From Anodontia alba (lineage: Eukaryota > Mollusca > Bivalvia > Lucinida > Lucinidae), in assembly GCA_964016985.1 (NCBI GenBank), contig OZ024825.1, positions 33,758,057-33,822,056 on the forward strand: a stretch of 64,000 nt of DNA, in the 5' to 3' direction. Below, in pieces: positions 49,386 to 59,674 of the stretch. Position 1 is the stretch's first letter; each line of letters opens with the position of its first letter. The translations under genes and the position numbers were made by a program. The notes under the pieces are model-generated. The model saw only the letters and a list, made by a program, of their open reading frames with translations. It was not told the DNA's origin and made no database searches.

Positions 49386-49514
49386 GCTGTCCAAGTATTT
49401 AAGGTAAGTACATGTACTGTATAATGCTTTTCAATGACGGCAATGAGCCCCAATGACACATGTCTGAGCTGTGTTTCAATCAGCTCTATGTAATTAACCA
49501 ACAAGTTATCTCCC

Positions 49515-49660
49515 TTCTTAATGCTTAGCATATGCTAGGTAAAAATTTCAGAATGAAGACAATTTGCATGAAACTTCAAATCCTACTCTCTGGAAAAAGT
49601 AAGAAAAATATCATCAATCTGTCATCTGCTGATTAACCTGCCGAATGGTAAAGGTCACTA
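49515..49660. mobile_element. Family Dp MITE, left arm deleted
   Basis: TTAATGCTTAGCATATGCTAG (in part) to CCGAATGGTAAAGGTCA. Arm GAAGACAATTTGCATGAAAC remains alone. Confidence 0.65.
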
Positions 49661-49664
49661 ATCT

Positions 49665-50220
49665 CCTTTACTCATTTCCCTTTTTGGGAAATGATAAATT
49701 AGTTCAAGGACACAAAATTGGCAAAGAAAATGTAAGAAAAACAAATATACTCTCCACTATCGAAATTTGTTACCTATCTTTTATAAAAAAAGAAAAATAG
49801 AGAGGCAGGGTGGTGCACCCTCCTGCCAAAACATTCTGAGGGCTGAACCTGTCATCACTGGCTTTAAAAAGGTAAGTAGGTTCTTGCCCCACTTGAAGCA
49901 AGCTCAGGAGTTGGGGCCTTTTTCTCATCTACTGCATTCTATTCTCTCTCTCCTTTTCTCTCGGAGACGGCTTGACATGACTGAAATATTGCTGACTTCA
50001 ACAATCAAGAAGTCTGCTAAGCTTAAGGGAGGTAACTAACTAACAACTCCTATTAATCTTCTGTACTCGGAGTTTACATCCTTCCCCATATGTACGAGGA
50101 CACAATTTACCCTCAACTATGACCGAATTGAGCCAGCCAATGCATACACCTTTATTGAACTGTGTCGATGACTTTGATTGCGGACTACAGGATTTATTGA
50201 CATAACTTACATTCCTTTCT
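49665..50220. other. Low-repeat region with an exon-like segment and a possible SINE tail
   Basis: GGCTTTAAAAAGGTAAGTAGG (in part) at 49860-49879 contains a consensus splice donor after a short open frame, but no convincing acceptor or domain accompanies it. CTTGACATGACTGAAATATTGC near 49970-49991 resembles the 3' region of some molluscan SINEs. Neither is enough for a gene call. Confidence 0.3.
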
Positions 50221-50224
50221 AGGG

Positions 50225-50437
50225 TATCAGAGGACTTGTTAAGGAGTATTTGACGATAATTTTTGGATAATTTTCCTTACTTCTCCATAAAAACATATGT
50301 TGTGGGTACTCATTAGAAGTGCCCCAGTGAGGCACTTCTAATGAGTACCCACAACATATGTTTTTATGGGGAACTGGAGAAAATTATCCTTAGAATCATC
50401 ACTAAATATTCCTCCTTAACAAGTCCTCTAGCTATGG
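50225..50437. mobile_element. Family C-type MITE with GGACTTGTTAAGGAG ends, best copy
   Basis: AGAGGACTTGTTAAGGAGTA and CCTTAACAAGTCCTCT are inverted over at least 16 bases. Arms AACATATGTTGTGGGTACTC and GAGTACCCACAACATATGTT are perfect. Tip AGAAGTGCC-CCAGTGA-GGCACTTCT. Confidence 0.85.
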
Positions 50438-50527
50438 TACAATGTCATTTTTTACACCTACTTCAAAGGGCTTGAGAGAGTTTTCACTTTCTCCTGGTGA
50501 AAATATATGGTGAGACTATTCTAACAA

Positions 50528-50755
50528 AATCATACTGTATTTACCCTAAGTATTGGGGTAGACAGGCCTGAGCAAACAGTAGACCAGGATTAGATACCGC
50601 ATTCTGTGGCATCTGATCAGTGTCTACATTGTTTAAATTTGCCATTTATCCAGCAATTTTTGACACATCTAGAGGTAGTAAAATTTAGAGCAAGTGTGGT
50701 GAGTAGTTAAGGTGTCCCAGTATTTATCATTTTGGGTAATTACAATAATCAGACT
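50528..50755. mobile_element. Family A element, ATTTACCCTAA-end class
   Basis: TACTGTATTTACCCTAAGTA and AATATTTA-like right end TATTTATCATTTTGGGTAATT (in part). Hairpin tip AGATACCGCATTC-TGTGGCATCT. Confidence 0.65.
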
Positions 50756-50836
50756 ACTGTCTGGTAGGGATGAAACTATTTAAAACTTTATACTGGATGG
50801 TATCTTATATCTGTCCAAGTATCAACTATAAAATCA

Positions 50837-52592
50837 ACAAGAGGGCCATGATGGCCCTGTAACGCTCACCTGAGCAACATAGCACTTTGAGAGCCTTATC
50901 TAGAACTGATCAAAGCAAACATTCTGATCAAAGTTCAAAATGATTATAACAAAGTTTTCTGCTGCTTTGGCCTGGTGACCTAGTTTTTGATACCAAGTGA
51001 CCCAGTTTCGAACATATCCTAGAACTCATCAAGACAAACATTTTAAGCAAGATTTGGCCCGGTGACCTAGTTTTTGACCCCAAGTGACCCAGTTTCAAAC
51101 ATATCCTAGAACTCATCAAGACAAACATTTTGAGCAAGATTCATGATAATTGCTTAAAAAATGTGACTGCTAGAGTGTTAACAAGGTTTTCTGCTGGTTT
51201 GGCCTGGTGACCTAGTTTTTAATACCACGTGACCCAGTTTCTATCCTGACCTAGAAATCATCAAGACAAACATTTTGAGCAAGATTCATGATTATTGCTT
51301 CAAAAATGTGACGGTCAGAGAGTTAACAAGGTTTTCTGCTGATTTGGCCCGGTGACCTAGTTTTTTATCCCAAGTGACCCAGTTTCAAACCTGACCTATA
51401 AATCATCAAGACAAACATATTGAGCAAGATTCATGATGATTGCTTCAAAAATGTGACTGCTAGAGTGTTAACAAGGGTTTCTGCTGATCTGGCCAGGTGA
51501 CCTAGTTTTTGACCCTAGGTGACCCAGTTTTGAACTTGACCTAGAATTCATCAAGACAAACATAATGAGCAAGATTCATGATGATTGCTTCAAAAATGTG
51601 ACCTCTAGAGTGTTAACAAGGTTTTCTGCTGATCTGGCCCGGTGACCTAGTTTTTGACCCCAAGTGACCCAGTTTCGAACTTGACCTAGAAATCATCAAG
51701 ACAAACATATTGAGCAAGATTCATGATGATTGCTTCAAAAATGTGACCGCTAGAGTGTTAACAAGGGTTTCTGCTGATCTGGCCAGGTGACCTAGTTTTT
51801 GACCCTAGGTGACCCAGTTTCGAACTTGACCTAGAATTCATCAAGACAAACATAATGAGCAAGAGTCATGATGATTGCTTCAAAAATGTGACCGCTAGAG
51901 TGTTAACAAGGTTTTCTGCTGATCTGGCCCGGAGACCTAGTTTTTGACCCCAAGTGCCCCAGTTTCGAACTTGACCTAGAAATCATCAAGACAAACATAT
52001 TGAGCAAGATTTATGATGATTGCTTCAAAAATGTGACTGCTAGAGTGTTAACAAGGTTTTCTGCTGATCTGGCCAGGTGACCTAGTTTTTGACCCCAGGT
52101 GACCCAGTTTCAAACTTGACCTAGAAATCATCAAGACAAATATATTGAGCAAGATTCATGATGATTGCTTCAAAAATGTGACCGCTAGAGTGTTAACAAG
52201 GTTTTCTGCTGATCTGGCCCGGTGACCTAGTTTTTGACCCCAGATGACCCAGTTTCGAACTTGACCTAGATTTAATAGAGGCAAACATTTTGAGCAAGTT
52301 TCATCAAGATTGGGTCAAAACTATGACCTGTAGAGTGTTAACAAGTTTTTCCTTTGATTTGACCTGGTGACCTAGTTTTTGACCCCAAGTAACCCAGTAT
52401 CGAACTTGACCTAGATTTGATAGAGGCAAACATTCTGACAAAGTTTCATCAAGATTGGGTCAAAACTGTGACTTCTAGAGTGTTAACAAACTAATTGTTG
52501 ACGACGGACGACGTACGACAGACGACGGACGACGACGGACATAGGGTGATGACAATAGCTCATCCTGAGCTTTTGCTCAGGTGAGCTAACAA
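50837..52592 (+). mobile_element. TRE-1 copy 4, with its own 145-bp core
   Basis: The start ACAAGAGGGCCATGATGGCC has hairpin GGGCC-ATGAT-GGCCC, then CGCTCACCTGAGCAACATAG. Core landmark TGTTAACAAG falls at 51611, 51756, 51901, 52046 and 52191, exactly 145 apart, with sequence unrelated to copy 3 (GGTGACCTAGTTTTTGACC, AAGTGACCCAGTTT). (GACGGACGACGTACGAC)-type tract at 52500-52541. The 3' hairpin is CTGAGC-TTTT-GCTCAG then GTGAGCTAACAA. Confidence 0.82.
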
Positions 52593-52639
52593 AATGGTTA
52601 AAGAGATAAAGTGTAAAAAGAACCAAATAGTTTAACATA

Positions 52640-52975
52640 AAATTTCATAATATTTCTATGGCAGTTACCTTGAAAATATGGTCAAGGTCACCAAATCTAT
52701 TCAGTTCATCATCTAGACCCACAGATATGCATTTGGTACTAATCTGCTTACCGTTCATGGGATATTGTGCGGTCAAGGACGTGTGCTTAAATTTAACAGT
52801 TTTAGTCCAGCAGTAGTGACCTTGATAATTAGCTGAAGGTCACAAAAACATAATCAGTTCATCGTCTAGTCCGAATGGTATATCTATGCAAATTTGGTAA
52901 GAATCCACTTAGCGGTAAATGAGATATCGCACAGACAAGAAAGTGTCATGCCAAAGCCAACACAAACAGGATCTA
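52640..52975 (+). repeat. Fragment of the GACCTTGAAAATTRGGTCA-type tandem family
   Basis: ACCTTGAAAATATGGTCAAGG (in part) and GTAGTGACCTTGATAATTAG head two units; ATATCTATGCAAATTTGGTAAG (in part) matches 32680-32700. Confidence 0.6.
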
Positions 52976-53330
52976 CACCAAAAACAATATGATACCCCTC
53001 CCTTCAGTGGAGAGACTTAAATATGTCCCATTCCCCTTTGGTATGGTGGCATGGGGTGGAGGGGGACATAAAAAATCTATTAGCTAAAGCAGGTTTTATC
53101 GTTAAGGAAGACCTAGAGAGGTGGGCTGATGAAGTTGATGATCCTGGGTTTTGCAGAATAAAGTTCAGATGGGATGGGAGGACCACTGGTTAGTGCTTGT
53201 GACTTGAATGCCAGGTATTGTGGTTTGACTCCAACTTGGACTGTAGGAACTTTCTAACCATTTTTTGAGTCGCAATGTCAGAATATGTTCCTTAGGACAT
53301 GTGAAGACTCAGCTGAGTATGAAATTTGTG
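52975..53330 (+). repeat. tRNA-like SINE fragment with unrecognised flanks
   Basis: At 53178-53260 GACCACTGGTTAGTGCTTGTG resembles an A box and GGTTTGACTCC a B box (first in part), as in tRNA-derived molluscan SINEs. The 60-codon minus-strand frame at 53186-53004 and an opposing plus-strand frame have no domain I can name. Confidence 0.4.
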
Positions 53331-53334
53331 CTGC

Positions 53335-53490
53335 TAATTAATCAAACTACTTACAATTGCAAATTCTTTTTTGCTAAATATAGCTGAGCATGAAAATTTC
53401 TCTGCTAATAATTATGAAAATACCAACTATTGTTGGCATTTTCATATTTATTAGCAGAGAAAATTTCATGCTCAGCTGAGTTGAGCATCA
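53335..53490. mobile_element. Palindromic element (CAGCTGAG ends)
   Basis: AGCTGAGCATGAAAATTTCTC-TGCTAATAATTATGAAAAT (in parts) pairs with ATTTTCATATTTATTAGCAG-AGAAAATTTCATGCTCAGCT, loop ACCAACTATTGTTGGC. A further partial arm (CAGCTGAGTATGAAATTTGTG, in part) precedes it. Confidence 0.78.
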
Positions 53491-53504
53491 AAAATGTTTT
53501 ATAA

Positions 53505-53695
53505 CCTCAGGGCCAGATCAGCCTGTACATTTGCAAAATCTGATCAGAATCTCCACTGGGTGCATTTTGGATAGGTAAGGAATCAAAGTTTGTTCATGCA
53601 GACAACAGACTCTGATCAGACTGCCCAGATGCTGTCCAAACATGCTTCACGGATAGCAGAGCAATAGGCTCCCTGACATAGTTCTAGGTCAGGCA
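53505..53695. repeat. Diverged copy related to the element at 28000-28237
   Basis: CCAGATCAGCCTGTACATTTG, AATCTGATCAGAATCTCCAC and CTCTGATCAGACTGCCCAGATG (each in part) occur in the same order as there; terminal repeats are gone. Confidence 0.5.
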
Positions 53696-53744
53696 TGTTT
53701 TTTTACCAAAAATATTGATATTTTCCATATTTCTATACAAAATT

Positions 53745-53870
53745 TATGCTGTATGGCAAACAGTGTAGACCCTGATAAGATGCTGCAATCTGCAGCATCT
53801 GATCTAGGTCTACACTGTTTGCAAAGGTCTATCTGTCCCAATACCTAGGGTTATTATGGTATCCCTTCAT
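53745..53870. mobile_element. Family A hairpin, well preserved, right end present
   Basis: GGCAAACAGTGTAGACCCTG and CTAGGTCTACACTGTTTGC enclose AAGATGCTGCA-ATC-TGCAGCATCT. Right end CCAATACCTAGGGTTATTATGG (in part). Confidence 0.75.
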
Positions 53871-54004
53871 GACAGTACATGTAAAGACAAAATACTTACA
53901 TGTATGTTGTATTTTTGATGCATGGCATGTTTTTTTTTTAATATATTACAAAATGTCAAAATTATTTAACTTCTGACATTCAGAGCAGTTATTGTTTAAT
54001 GCAG

Positions 54005-54182
54005 GGCTCCAGATAAATTAATTTATAAAGCTTCAGATAATATGATTTTTTCAACCAAAGAATAATAATATTTTGCTTATTTCTCCTCAAAAACTTATCT
54101 TGCGATACTCATTAGAAATGCCTCACTGAAGTGTTCCTAATTAGTACCTACAACATATGTTTCCATGGAGAAATAAGAAAAA
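54005..54182. mobile_element. Family C MITE
   Basis: GGGCTCCAGATAAATTAATT left end. Arms ATCTTGCGATACTCATTAG and CTAATTAGTACCTACAACAT; a second small AGATAATATGATTTTTTC block precedes the hairpin. Confidence 0.65.
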
Positions 54183-54560
54183 CAAGAAGTGTTTTCAGAG
54201 AAGACAAATGTTCCCCTCCACCTTCCACCCTCCACCCCACCCTCCCAACTGCCCCCCCCCCCCCCCCACTCCAACCCCTCCAATATTCTGTCAGATGCAG
54301 ACCTTGGAAAGAAGGTCAAGGTCATCAAGGCATGTCCCAGTGATATACTGATGCTAATTCAAAAATCGGCAAGTGTAGCATGTACTGGTTCATGATCAGG
54401 TGATATAGTTGAAAAGCTTTTTTTTTTCTCTCTCTCTCTCTCTAAATAAATAATGTGTCCTCTTGGTATCCTGATAAATGGGTCAAGGTCACCAGAATAT
54501 AATTAGCACTTATTGTCCCCTACTATACTTTCTATCAAATCTAATCAGAATCCATCCATG
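54183..54560 (+). mobile_element. Copy of the 31680-32965 family, starting ACAAGAAGTGTTTTC
   Basis: ACAAGAAGTGTTTTCAGAGA start (54182), C-rich tract at 54205-54280, then CAGACCTTGGAAAGAAGGTC and AATGGGTCAAGGTCACCAG. (CT)n lies at 54429-54443. Only about two core units remain. Confidence 0.6.
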
Positions 54561-54770
54561 GTTATGGACATCATGCCATGATTCATGCATATCCTTGCAC
54601 CAGAGCCTTCAATTTTCACCAACAAAGGATTTTGCAGGTGAAAAGCAGTTTTACCATTCTTCCAAGAGCACAGAATCTGATGTGTAAGTCAATCTGCAAC
54701 TTTCCTATTTGCATGTTAAAGTTGCATGAATTCTAAGGCACTTAATGCATTGGAAAACTCATTTAGGTCT
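54560..54770. other. Unrecognised stretch
   Basis: A 69-codon plus-strand frame ends here but has no recognisable domain; no repeat family match. Confidence 0.35.
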
Positions 54771-54771
54771 T

Positions 54772-54970
54772 TTTACCAAGACTAGACGAGAGGGGTACCC
54801 ATGTAGATATTTTTTTTATTTCTCCACAAAAACACATATTCATTAAAAGCTTCTCATTGAAATACTTCTAATGAGTACCCATAACATATGTTTTGTGGAG
54901 ACATAAGTTAAGAAAATTAAGAAAAATATAAATACAATCTGGTCAAACAAAAGTGCTTTATCTAGAGTAT
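54772..54970. mobile_element. Family C MITE, left arm shortened
   Basis: AAGACTAGACGAGAGGGGTAC begins (in part). AATACTTCTAATGAGTACCC-ATAACATATGTTTTGTGGAG (in parts) is the right arm. CTTTATCTAGAGTATG ends it. Confidence 0.62.
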
Positions 54971-55060
54971 GTTTTCCCAACCTCGCTGAGAGAGAACTGT
55001 GTCTGGAGCTATGCTTTCCCAATCTCACTGTAGGGTTGCCTTGCCAGAGTTCTCACTAGG
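54965..55060 (+). repeat. Detached units of the CCCAATCTCACTGAGAG minisatellite
   Basis: GTTTTCCCAACCTCGCTGAG and CTTTCCCAATCTCACTGTAG are two units matching the array at 56965-57206. Another partial unit is at 55212-55245. Confidence 0.7.
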
Positions 55061-55244
55061 ATTTTGAAAATTGGAGTAAATTGCTGTCCTCCTGAAAAAG
55101 TTGGAGTTTTACCATACTTATCTATTGAGACTTTCCAAAAAGTTGGAGTCAGAAATGAAAAGTTGGAGTAACTTACTCCAAATCTGGAGTTAATGAGATC
55201 TCTGCTTGCAATTGTCTAAAGCTATGTTTTCCAGCCCCAGTGGA

Positions 55245-55535
55245 ATTTAGTTCATGAACATGACTGAAAAACTGTTCTTGAACTGCACTTCATAAGTTCT
55301 TGAGTCAAATTCATGAACTTTAGGATATGAACAGTTCTTGAAATGTATTCATTAACAGTTTAAGATCTAATGAAGGTCATGAACAAAGTCAAGAACATCT
55401 GAAGAACTACTGAAGCCAATGGGTAAAATCTTTGAAAAATTCATAATAAAACATTCATGAACATATGAACAACTACTGAAGGATGTAAAATTCATAAACA
55501 GTTCAGGAACACAGTCATGAATTATTCAATAACTA
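55245..55535 (+). repeat. TTCATGAA-rich degenerate repeat, part 1
   Basis: TTCATGAAC occurs at 55251, 55310 and 55453, with many near matches (GTTCTTGAAC, GGTCATGAAC). Spacing is irregular. There is no coding frame through it. Confidence 0.7.
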
Positions 55536-55716
55536 ATAAGGAACTGTGCTAGAGTTACCTCCCTTTGGAAACTCTTCTTTTGGTAAAAAACCATTATCAA
55601 AAATAGCTTCTAAAACTTGATGAGAGTAGAAAATGAATTATTTACTGTTGTTTATTAATGTATCAAATGTAGAGAAGTTAATTGTACAGCTTTCTGAAGT
55701 TGTAAAGACAGTTTTA

Positions 55717-56016
55717 TGTTTGTTTGTGTTGAGGTTTTACGGCCCAGTCAACCCAATGGGGTCATGTCGAGCGCGGTCAGTTTACCTAACCACACGTTTA
55801 CTGGGCAGGCTTAGTCCTCTAAGCGGTTAACCAGTATTGTGCACATTCTTTCGCCAGAAGCTGACAACTGCCCTTCTTGAATCAGCGGAAGGGAGAGAAT
55901 GACCGTAGAAAATATTTCATGATCAATCTCCACGAAAGAATGTTGCTGACCTCGGTGGGGGTTGAACCCGCGACCTCCTGGTCTCCAGTCGGACGGCGCA
56001 TCCAACTGAGCCACCG
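55717..56016 (-). mobile_element. SINE-1, full length, 11-bp target duplication
   Basis: AGACAGTTTTA lies at 55706-55716 and 56017-56027. Minus-strand head has TCGGTGGCTCAGTTGGATGC and CGCGGGTTCAACCCCCACC. The element ends CCTCAACACAAACAAACAT. Confidence 0.9.
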
Positions 56017-56128
56017 AGACAGTTTTAGAAACTTTTGAAAAATGGAGGCATGACAATTACCCCATCCCACTGTGTTTCTGTTGGAAAACTTTATTGAACA
56101 GTCTAGGCAGTTATTGATTTTGTTCATG

Positions 56129-56415
56129 AGCCGGCCTTGGTGGCTCAGCTGGATGCACATACGACTGGTGATCAGGAGGTTGCAGGTTCAATACCCCCGG
56201 GTCAGGCAACATTCTTTCATGGAGACTGATCATGAAATTCTATGGTCATTCTCTCCCTTCTGTTGATCAAGAAGGGCAGCTGTCAGTTACTGGCGAAGGA
56301 ATGAGCACAACTAATGGTTAACTGCTTAGAGGGCTAATCTTGCCCAGGAAGTATGATTAGGTAAACTGACTGGCTTGACAAGACCCTCACGGGTTGACTG
56401 GGCTGTAAAACCTCA
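56129..56415 (+). mobile_element. SINE-1, diverged copy in opposite orientation
   Basis: GCCGGCCTTGGTGGCTCAGC head, B-box-like GCAGGTTCAATACC mutated relative to others. Tail GACTGGGCTGTAAAACCTCAA. No clear duplication. It lies head to head, 112 bases from the previous SINE. Confidence 0.82.
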
Positions 56416-56950
56416 ATTCAAAGAGTCAGTCATGAACTCTGTATAACTGTTTGATCCTTGATTGGTTAATTATTCAATCACGAACAATTTAGTAACATTC
56501 AGCATGGAAATGCCCTCAGATACCCTTGATCATGTTTCAAGGACAGTTCTATATGAAGTTCATGAACTCATATTTCAAGAGCATTTCCAGAATGTCTCAT
56601 TTAGACTTCAGATTTTCATGAAATTTCTACCAAGAAGGATTCCTGAAAAGTCATGAACAGTTCATGAACTGTAACTGTTCATTTCCAGGTGAGTGGAAGT
56701 TCATTAACTGTTCATGAATATAGAAACATGAACAGTTCATATCCAGAGCAAGAAGTCTAAATGAGACAATATGCTTGTATAGAGATAAGTTCATGAACTG
56801 CTCATAAAATGTTAGTCCATGAAAAGTTCATGAATTCATCAGTAACAGATGAAGAACAGTTGTCAATGAACAGTCCATGAAAAATTCTTGATATTTCCTG
56901 GACAGTTCATGAACCGTATGCCATTCATGAACTCATATTTTATGGACATT
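56410..56950 (+). repeat. TTCATGAA-rich degenerate repeat, part 2
   Basis: GTTCATGAAC or one-base variants recur more than ten times, often as CAGTTCATGAACTG (56660-56672, 56905). The two SINEs separate it from part 1, so both were probably one tract. The 64-codon frame 56462-56656 is within it and not a gene. Confidence 0.75.
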
Positions 56951-56964
56951 TAAGAATTTGTCTC

Positions 56965-57206
56965 AGCTGTATTCCCAATCTCACTGAGGGAAAAATCCTC
57001 CTCTAACGCTACATGTATGTTTCCCTATCTCACTGAGAGGGAGTGTCTTGTCTAAGGTTATGTTTTGCCAGTCTCACTGAGAGCGTCTTGTCTGAAGCCA
57101 TCTTTTCCGAATTTCACTGAGAGTGCCTGGTCTAAAGCTGTTTTTCCCAATCTCCCTAAGAGAGCCTTGTCTAAAGCTATGTTTTCCCAATCTCAGTGAG
57201 AGAGCC
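56965..57206 (+). repeat. Minisatellite, CCCAATCTCACTGAGAG units of ~45-55 bp
   Basis: About five units, each with TTTTCCCAATCTCACTGAGA followed by GCCTTGTCTAAAGCTATG. It resumes as GAGCTAAGTTTTCCCAATTC at 57402 after the insertion at 57207-57390. Confidence 0.8.
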
Positions 57207-57390
57207 TTAACCCTTGTCATGCTGAATAAATTAAGATGCCATGCCCACTTCTAATTTCCAGCCAATCAGATTACTTGATCCAGGTTTTTGAAAGAAATTC
57301 ACATATTTAATGACAAACAGAAGCCAACTGATCTGGATCTACACTGTTTGCTAAGACAGGGCATGTCGTGTTCAGCAAGAGAAGGGTTAA
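57207..57390. mobile_element. TTAA-flanked family A MITE inserted in a minisatellite
   Basis: TTAA 57207-57210 and 57387-57390. CCCTTGTCATGCTGAATAAA ... CAAGAGAAGGG. The left hairpin arm is deleted: GACAAACAGAAGCCAACTGAT (in part) shows the junction. Confidence 0.75.
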
Positions 57391-57409
57391 AAATATACAT
57401 GTAGAGCTA

Positions 57410-57655
57410 AGTTTTCCCAATTCTAATACTGAAGCAGTCTGGCATATCTTCACATTGCAGCAGATCTGATGAACTTAAATTAGATACTGTACTAGTGTGT
57501 TGAACCTAACAAATGTTGTTACTAATGATTTAATAACCTGTCAAACAAAGTATTGTACTTAGTGAACTTACAAAGTCTAAATTTGATTTAAGGTTTAATA
57601 ATATCTGACCCAATTTATTATGTTACAATATAGGAAAACCAGTTTTGTACCAAAC
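57410..57655. other. Unrecognised AT-rich stretch
   Basis: No repeat family or reading frame recognised. Confidence 0.35.
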
Positions 57656-58040
57656 TGCCTCCCCTAGTCCAAGGGCATTCCACTGCTCTCCACTTACATT
57701 AGCACCTACTGCCTTTGGTCTACGCTAGATTCTCATTACAATCTTTGCAGTCAGGTCAGGTGACAAACAGTTCATTAGCTTGCTATTAATTAGGTTTTAC
57801 AACTCTATTGAAGGGAAAGGTGTCCCATAGCTTGGCTGCCTAGGGGTGGTAGGAGTTAGCGCCCACCATGTCTTGGGCTGCAGCATATGAAAGGTGTGGC
57901 CTAGTATTCTCCTTTTGCTGCTTTCAACATTCCCCTGAAGGAACCCATTCACTGCTGGGTTTTCCAGTCAACTGTCTGAGCTGGGCTCAAAACCCAAACC
58001 TTCATCACCATAGCCAAACCACTCAGCTATGATACCTCAT
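57655..58040 (-). mobile_element. Possible tRNA-derived SINE on the minus strand
   Basis: Minus strand from 58040 reads GGTATCATAGCTGAGTGGTT (A-box-like TAGCTGAGTGG) then GGGTTTTGAGCCC (B-box-like GGTTTTGAGCC). Body is GC-richer than surroundings. The 3' end is not defined. Confidence 0.45.
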
Positions 58041-58435
58041 AATAATTATGTTAAAAAAACAATTAATTAGATAATATGTTCTGATACTCAAAATTTCATG
58101 AATGAGTGAGACTTTGAAGAATATTTGAAATGGAGAGGATAATTCAAAAAGTGTTCAGCAGCAATTAGGCCAATAATGCTACTAACAGAGAAAGGAACTG
58201 TTAGAGCTCTAGGACAAGAGTAAATAAGAATTTAAATGCCATAAACCCCCATTTTTGTGTCATCTCTTTGCTCTTTGGTACAAATCATTTCAATAGCCAA
58301 ATGTGTCAACATAATCAATGAAAAAGGGGATGGGGTCGACTTGGCTTTAAAATTTGCCCCTCTAAGATTTGACCTATCCATTTGATCAGCCATTTCAAAT
58401 ATAGCTAGTCAGTGTATGTAATCTGCTGATGTCAA
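58040..58435. other. Unrecognised stretch
   Basis: No repeat family or gene recognised. Confidence 0.35.
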
Positions 58436-58740
58436 GGTCATCATGTAGGGTTACAGAAGAAAATCCCCTTTCTCACCCATTTTTTCTTCTCATTCTTTCC
58501 CTATTCCAGCATATTTTCATGTCTTCTGAGTTGGGCTTTGCTTGTTTTGATTAAGGCTACTTCAAATGAGGTCACAGAAGAAAATTCTAAGTGCATGGAC
58601 TTTACCTCCTTTCTCCCCCCTCGCATCCCCCAACCTTCTTTTTTTTTTTCCTTCTCATTTTTCTCCCTATTTCAGCATATTTTCATATTCTCTAAGTTGG
58701 GCCTTGTTTGTTTTGATTAAGGTCACTTCAAAAGAGACAG
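58435..58740 (+). repeat. 166-bp direct duplication
   Basis: CAGCATATTTTCAT occurs at 58507 and 58673, followed by TTGGGCYTTGYTTGTTTTGA and preceded by pyrimidine-rich CTTCTCATT. A 122-codon plus-strand frame (58566-58934) starts inside and has no recognisable domain. Confidence 0.8.
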
Positions 58741-58930
58741 GGTTGAATGGAATTTTCTGCTCAATTTTTCAAAATTTGCCCACATTATGGAAGCTCCTTA
58801 TACTGGTGTTCATCCTGTCTTGTTTATGGCCTGATTCCACAACACAGCCTTGCTACAATAGCCATGCACTCTTGCAGTCTTGGAAAGACACAAAATTGGC
58901 TGTTGTAGAGCAGTTGCTATTGTGGAGAGG
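58740..58930. other. Unrecognised stretch
   Basis: No repeat family recognised; the open frame noted above crosses it without domain evidence. Confidence 0.3.
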
Positions 58931-59112
58931 TTAACCCTTTTCATGCTGCATAAATTTAGATGCCATGCCTAATTCCAATTTTCTGCCAATCAGATTACTT
59001 GATCCTGATTGTTGCTATAAATTCACACTTAATGTTCTGAAGAAGCCAACTGATCTGGATCTACACTGTTTGCAAAGACAGGTATATCCAAGTTCAGCAG
59101 GACAAGGGTTAA
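58931..59112. mobile_element. TTAA-flanked family A MITE, left hairpin arm deleted
   Basis: TTAA 58931-58934 and 59109-59112. CCCTTTTCATGCTGCATAAA ... CAGCAGGACAAGGG. GTTCTGAAGAAGCCAACTGAT (in part) shows that only the right arm remains. Confidence 0.75.
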
Positions 59113-59670
59113 ATATTTAGTAAAAACAGCATGCTGGAAATTCAGGAAAGTAGCTGTTGTTGAGAGATGGCCATTACTGTAATACTACACAAGACCATGG
59201 CATTTTGCTTCACAAATGAAACCAGCACTGGTAGATTGTTTGAATATTTGAATCTGTGAGGGTTGTTCAAAAAGTGTTTAAAAGCAGCAATTTCATCAAA
59301 TTTCCCTAAAGGAATGGAAATTCAACCCTCAGCAACATTTTATATGAAACTATAGAGCAGTGCCGTTCATCTGGCAGAATTTTCAAATCACAAAAAGTAA
59401 TGATATATCAAAGTATATGTACCATCTTTATTGTAATATAAGCCCCCTCTCTAATACATGCCCCTTCCAGCTTTTCTAGGAGAAAAGCATTATTAAACAC
59501 AGTCATGCAAAATTAGGTTTACACCATCAAAATATCTTATTTTTGGCCCAAACTGTGACTCAATATGGTAATTTGAGCAGCAATAATTTGCAATAACCCA
59601 AACCCCTCCCCCCCCCCCACCCCACCACCCCCTGCAGCATATATTAGAATTAATACTGTAGCAGTCTGGT
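59112..59670. other. Mostly unrecognised; C tract at 59608-59637
   Basis: CCTCCCCCCCCCCACCCCAC is a C-rich run (G-rich on the minus strand) that creates a spurious glycine-rich frame at 59675-59493. No gene seen. Confidence 0.4.
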
Positions 59671-59674
59671 ATCA

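Noticed and set aside
58566..58934. 122-codon plus-strand frame
   Set aside because: It spans a 166-bp direct duplication and pyrimidine tracts, has Phe/Ser-rich low-complexity content and no splice-site or domain support.
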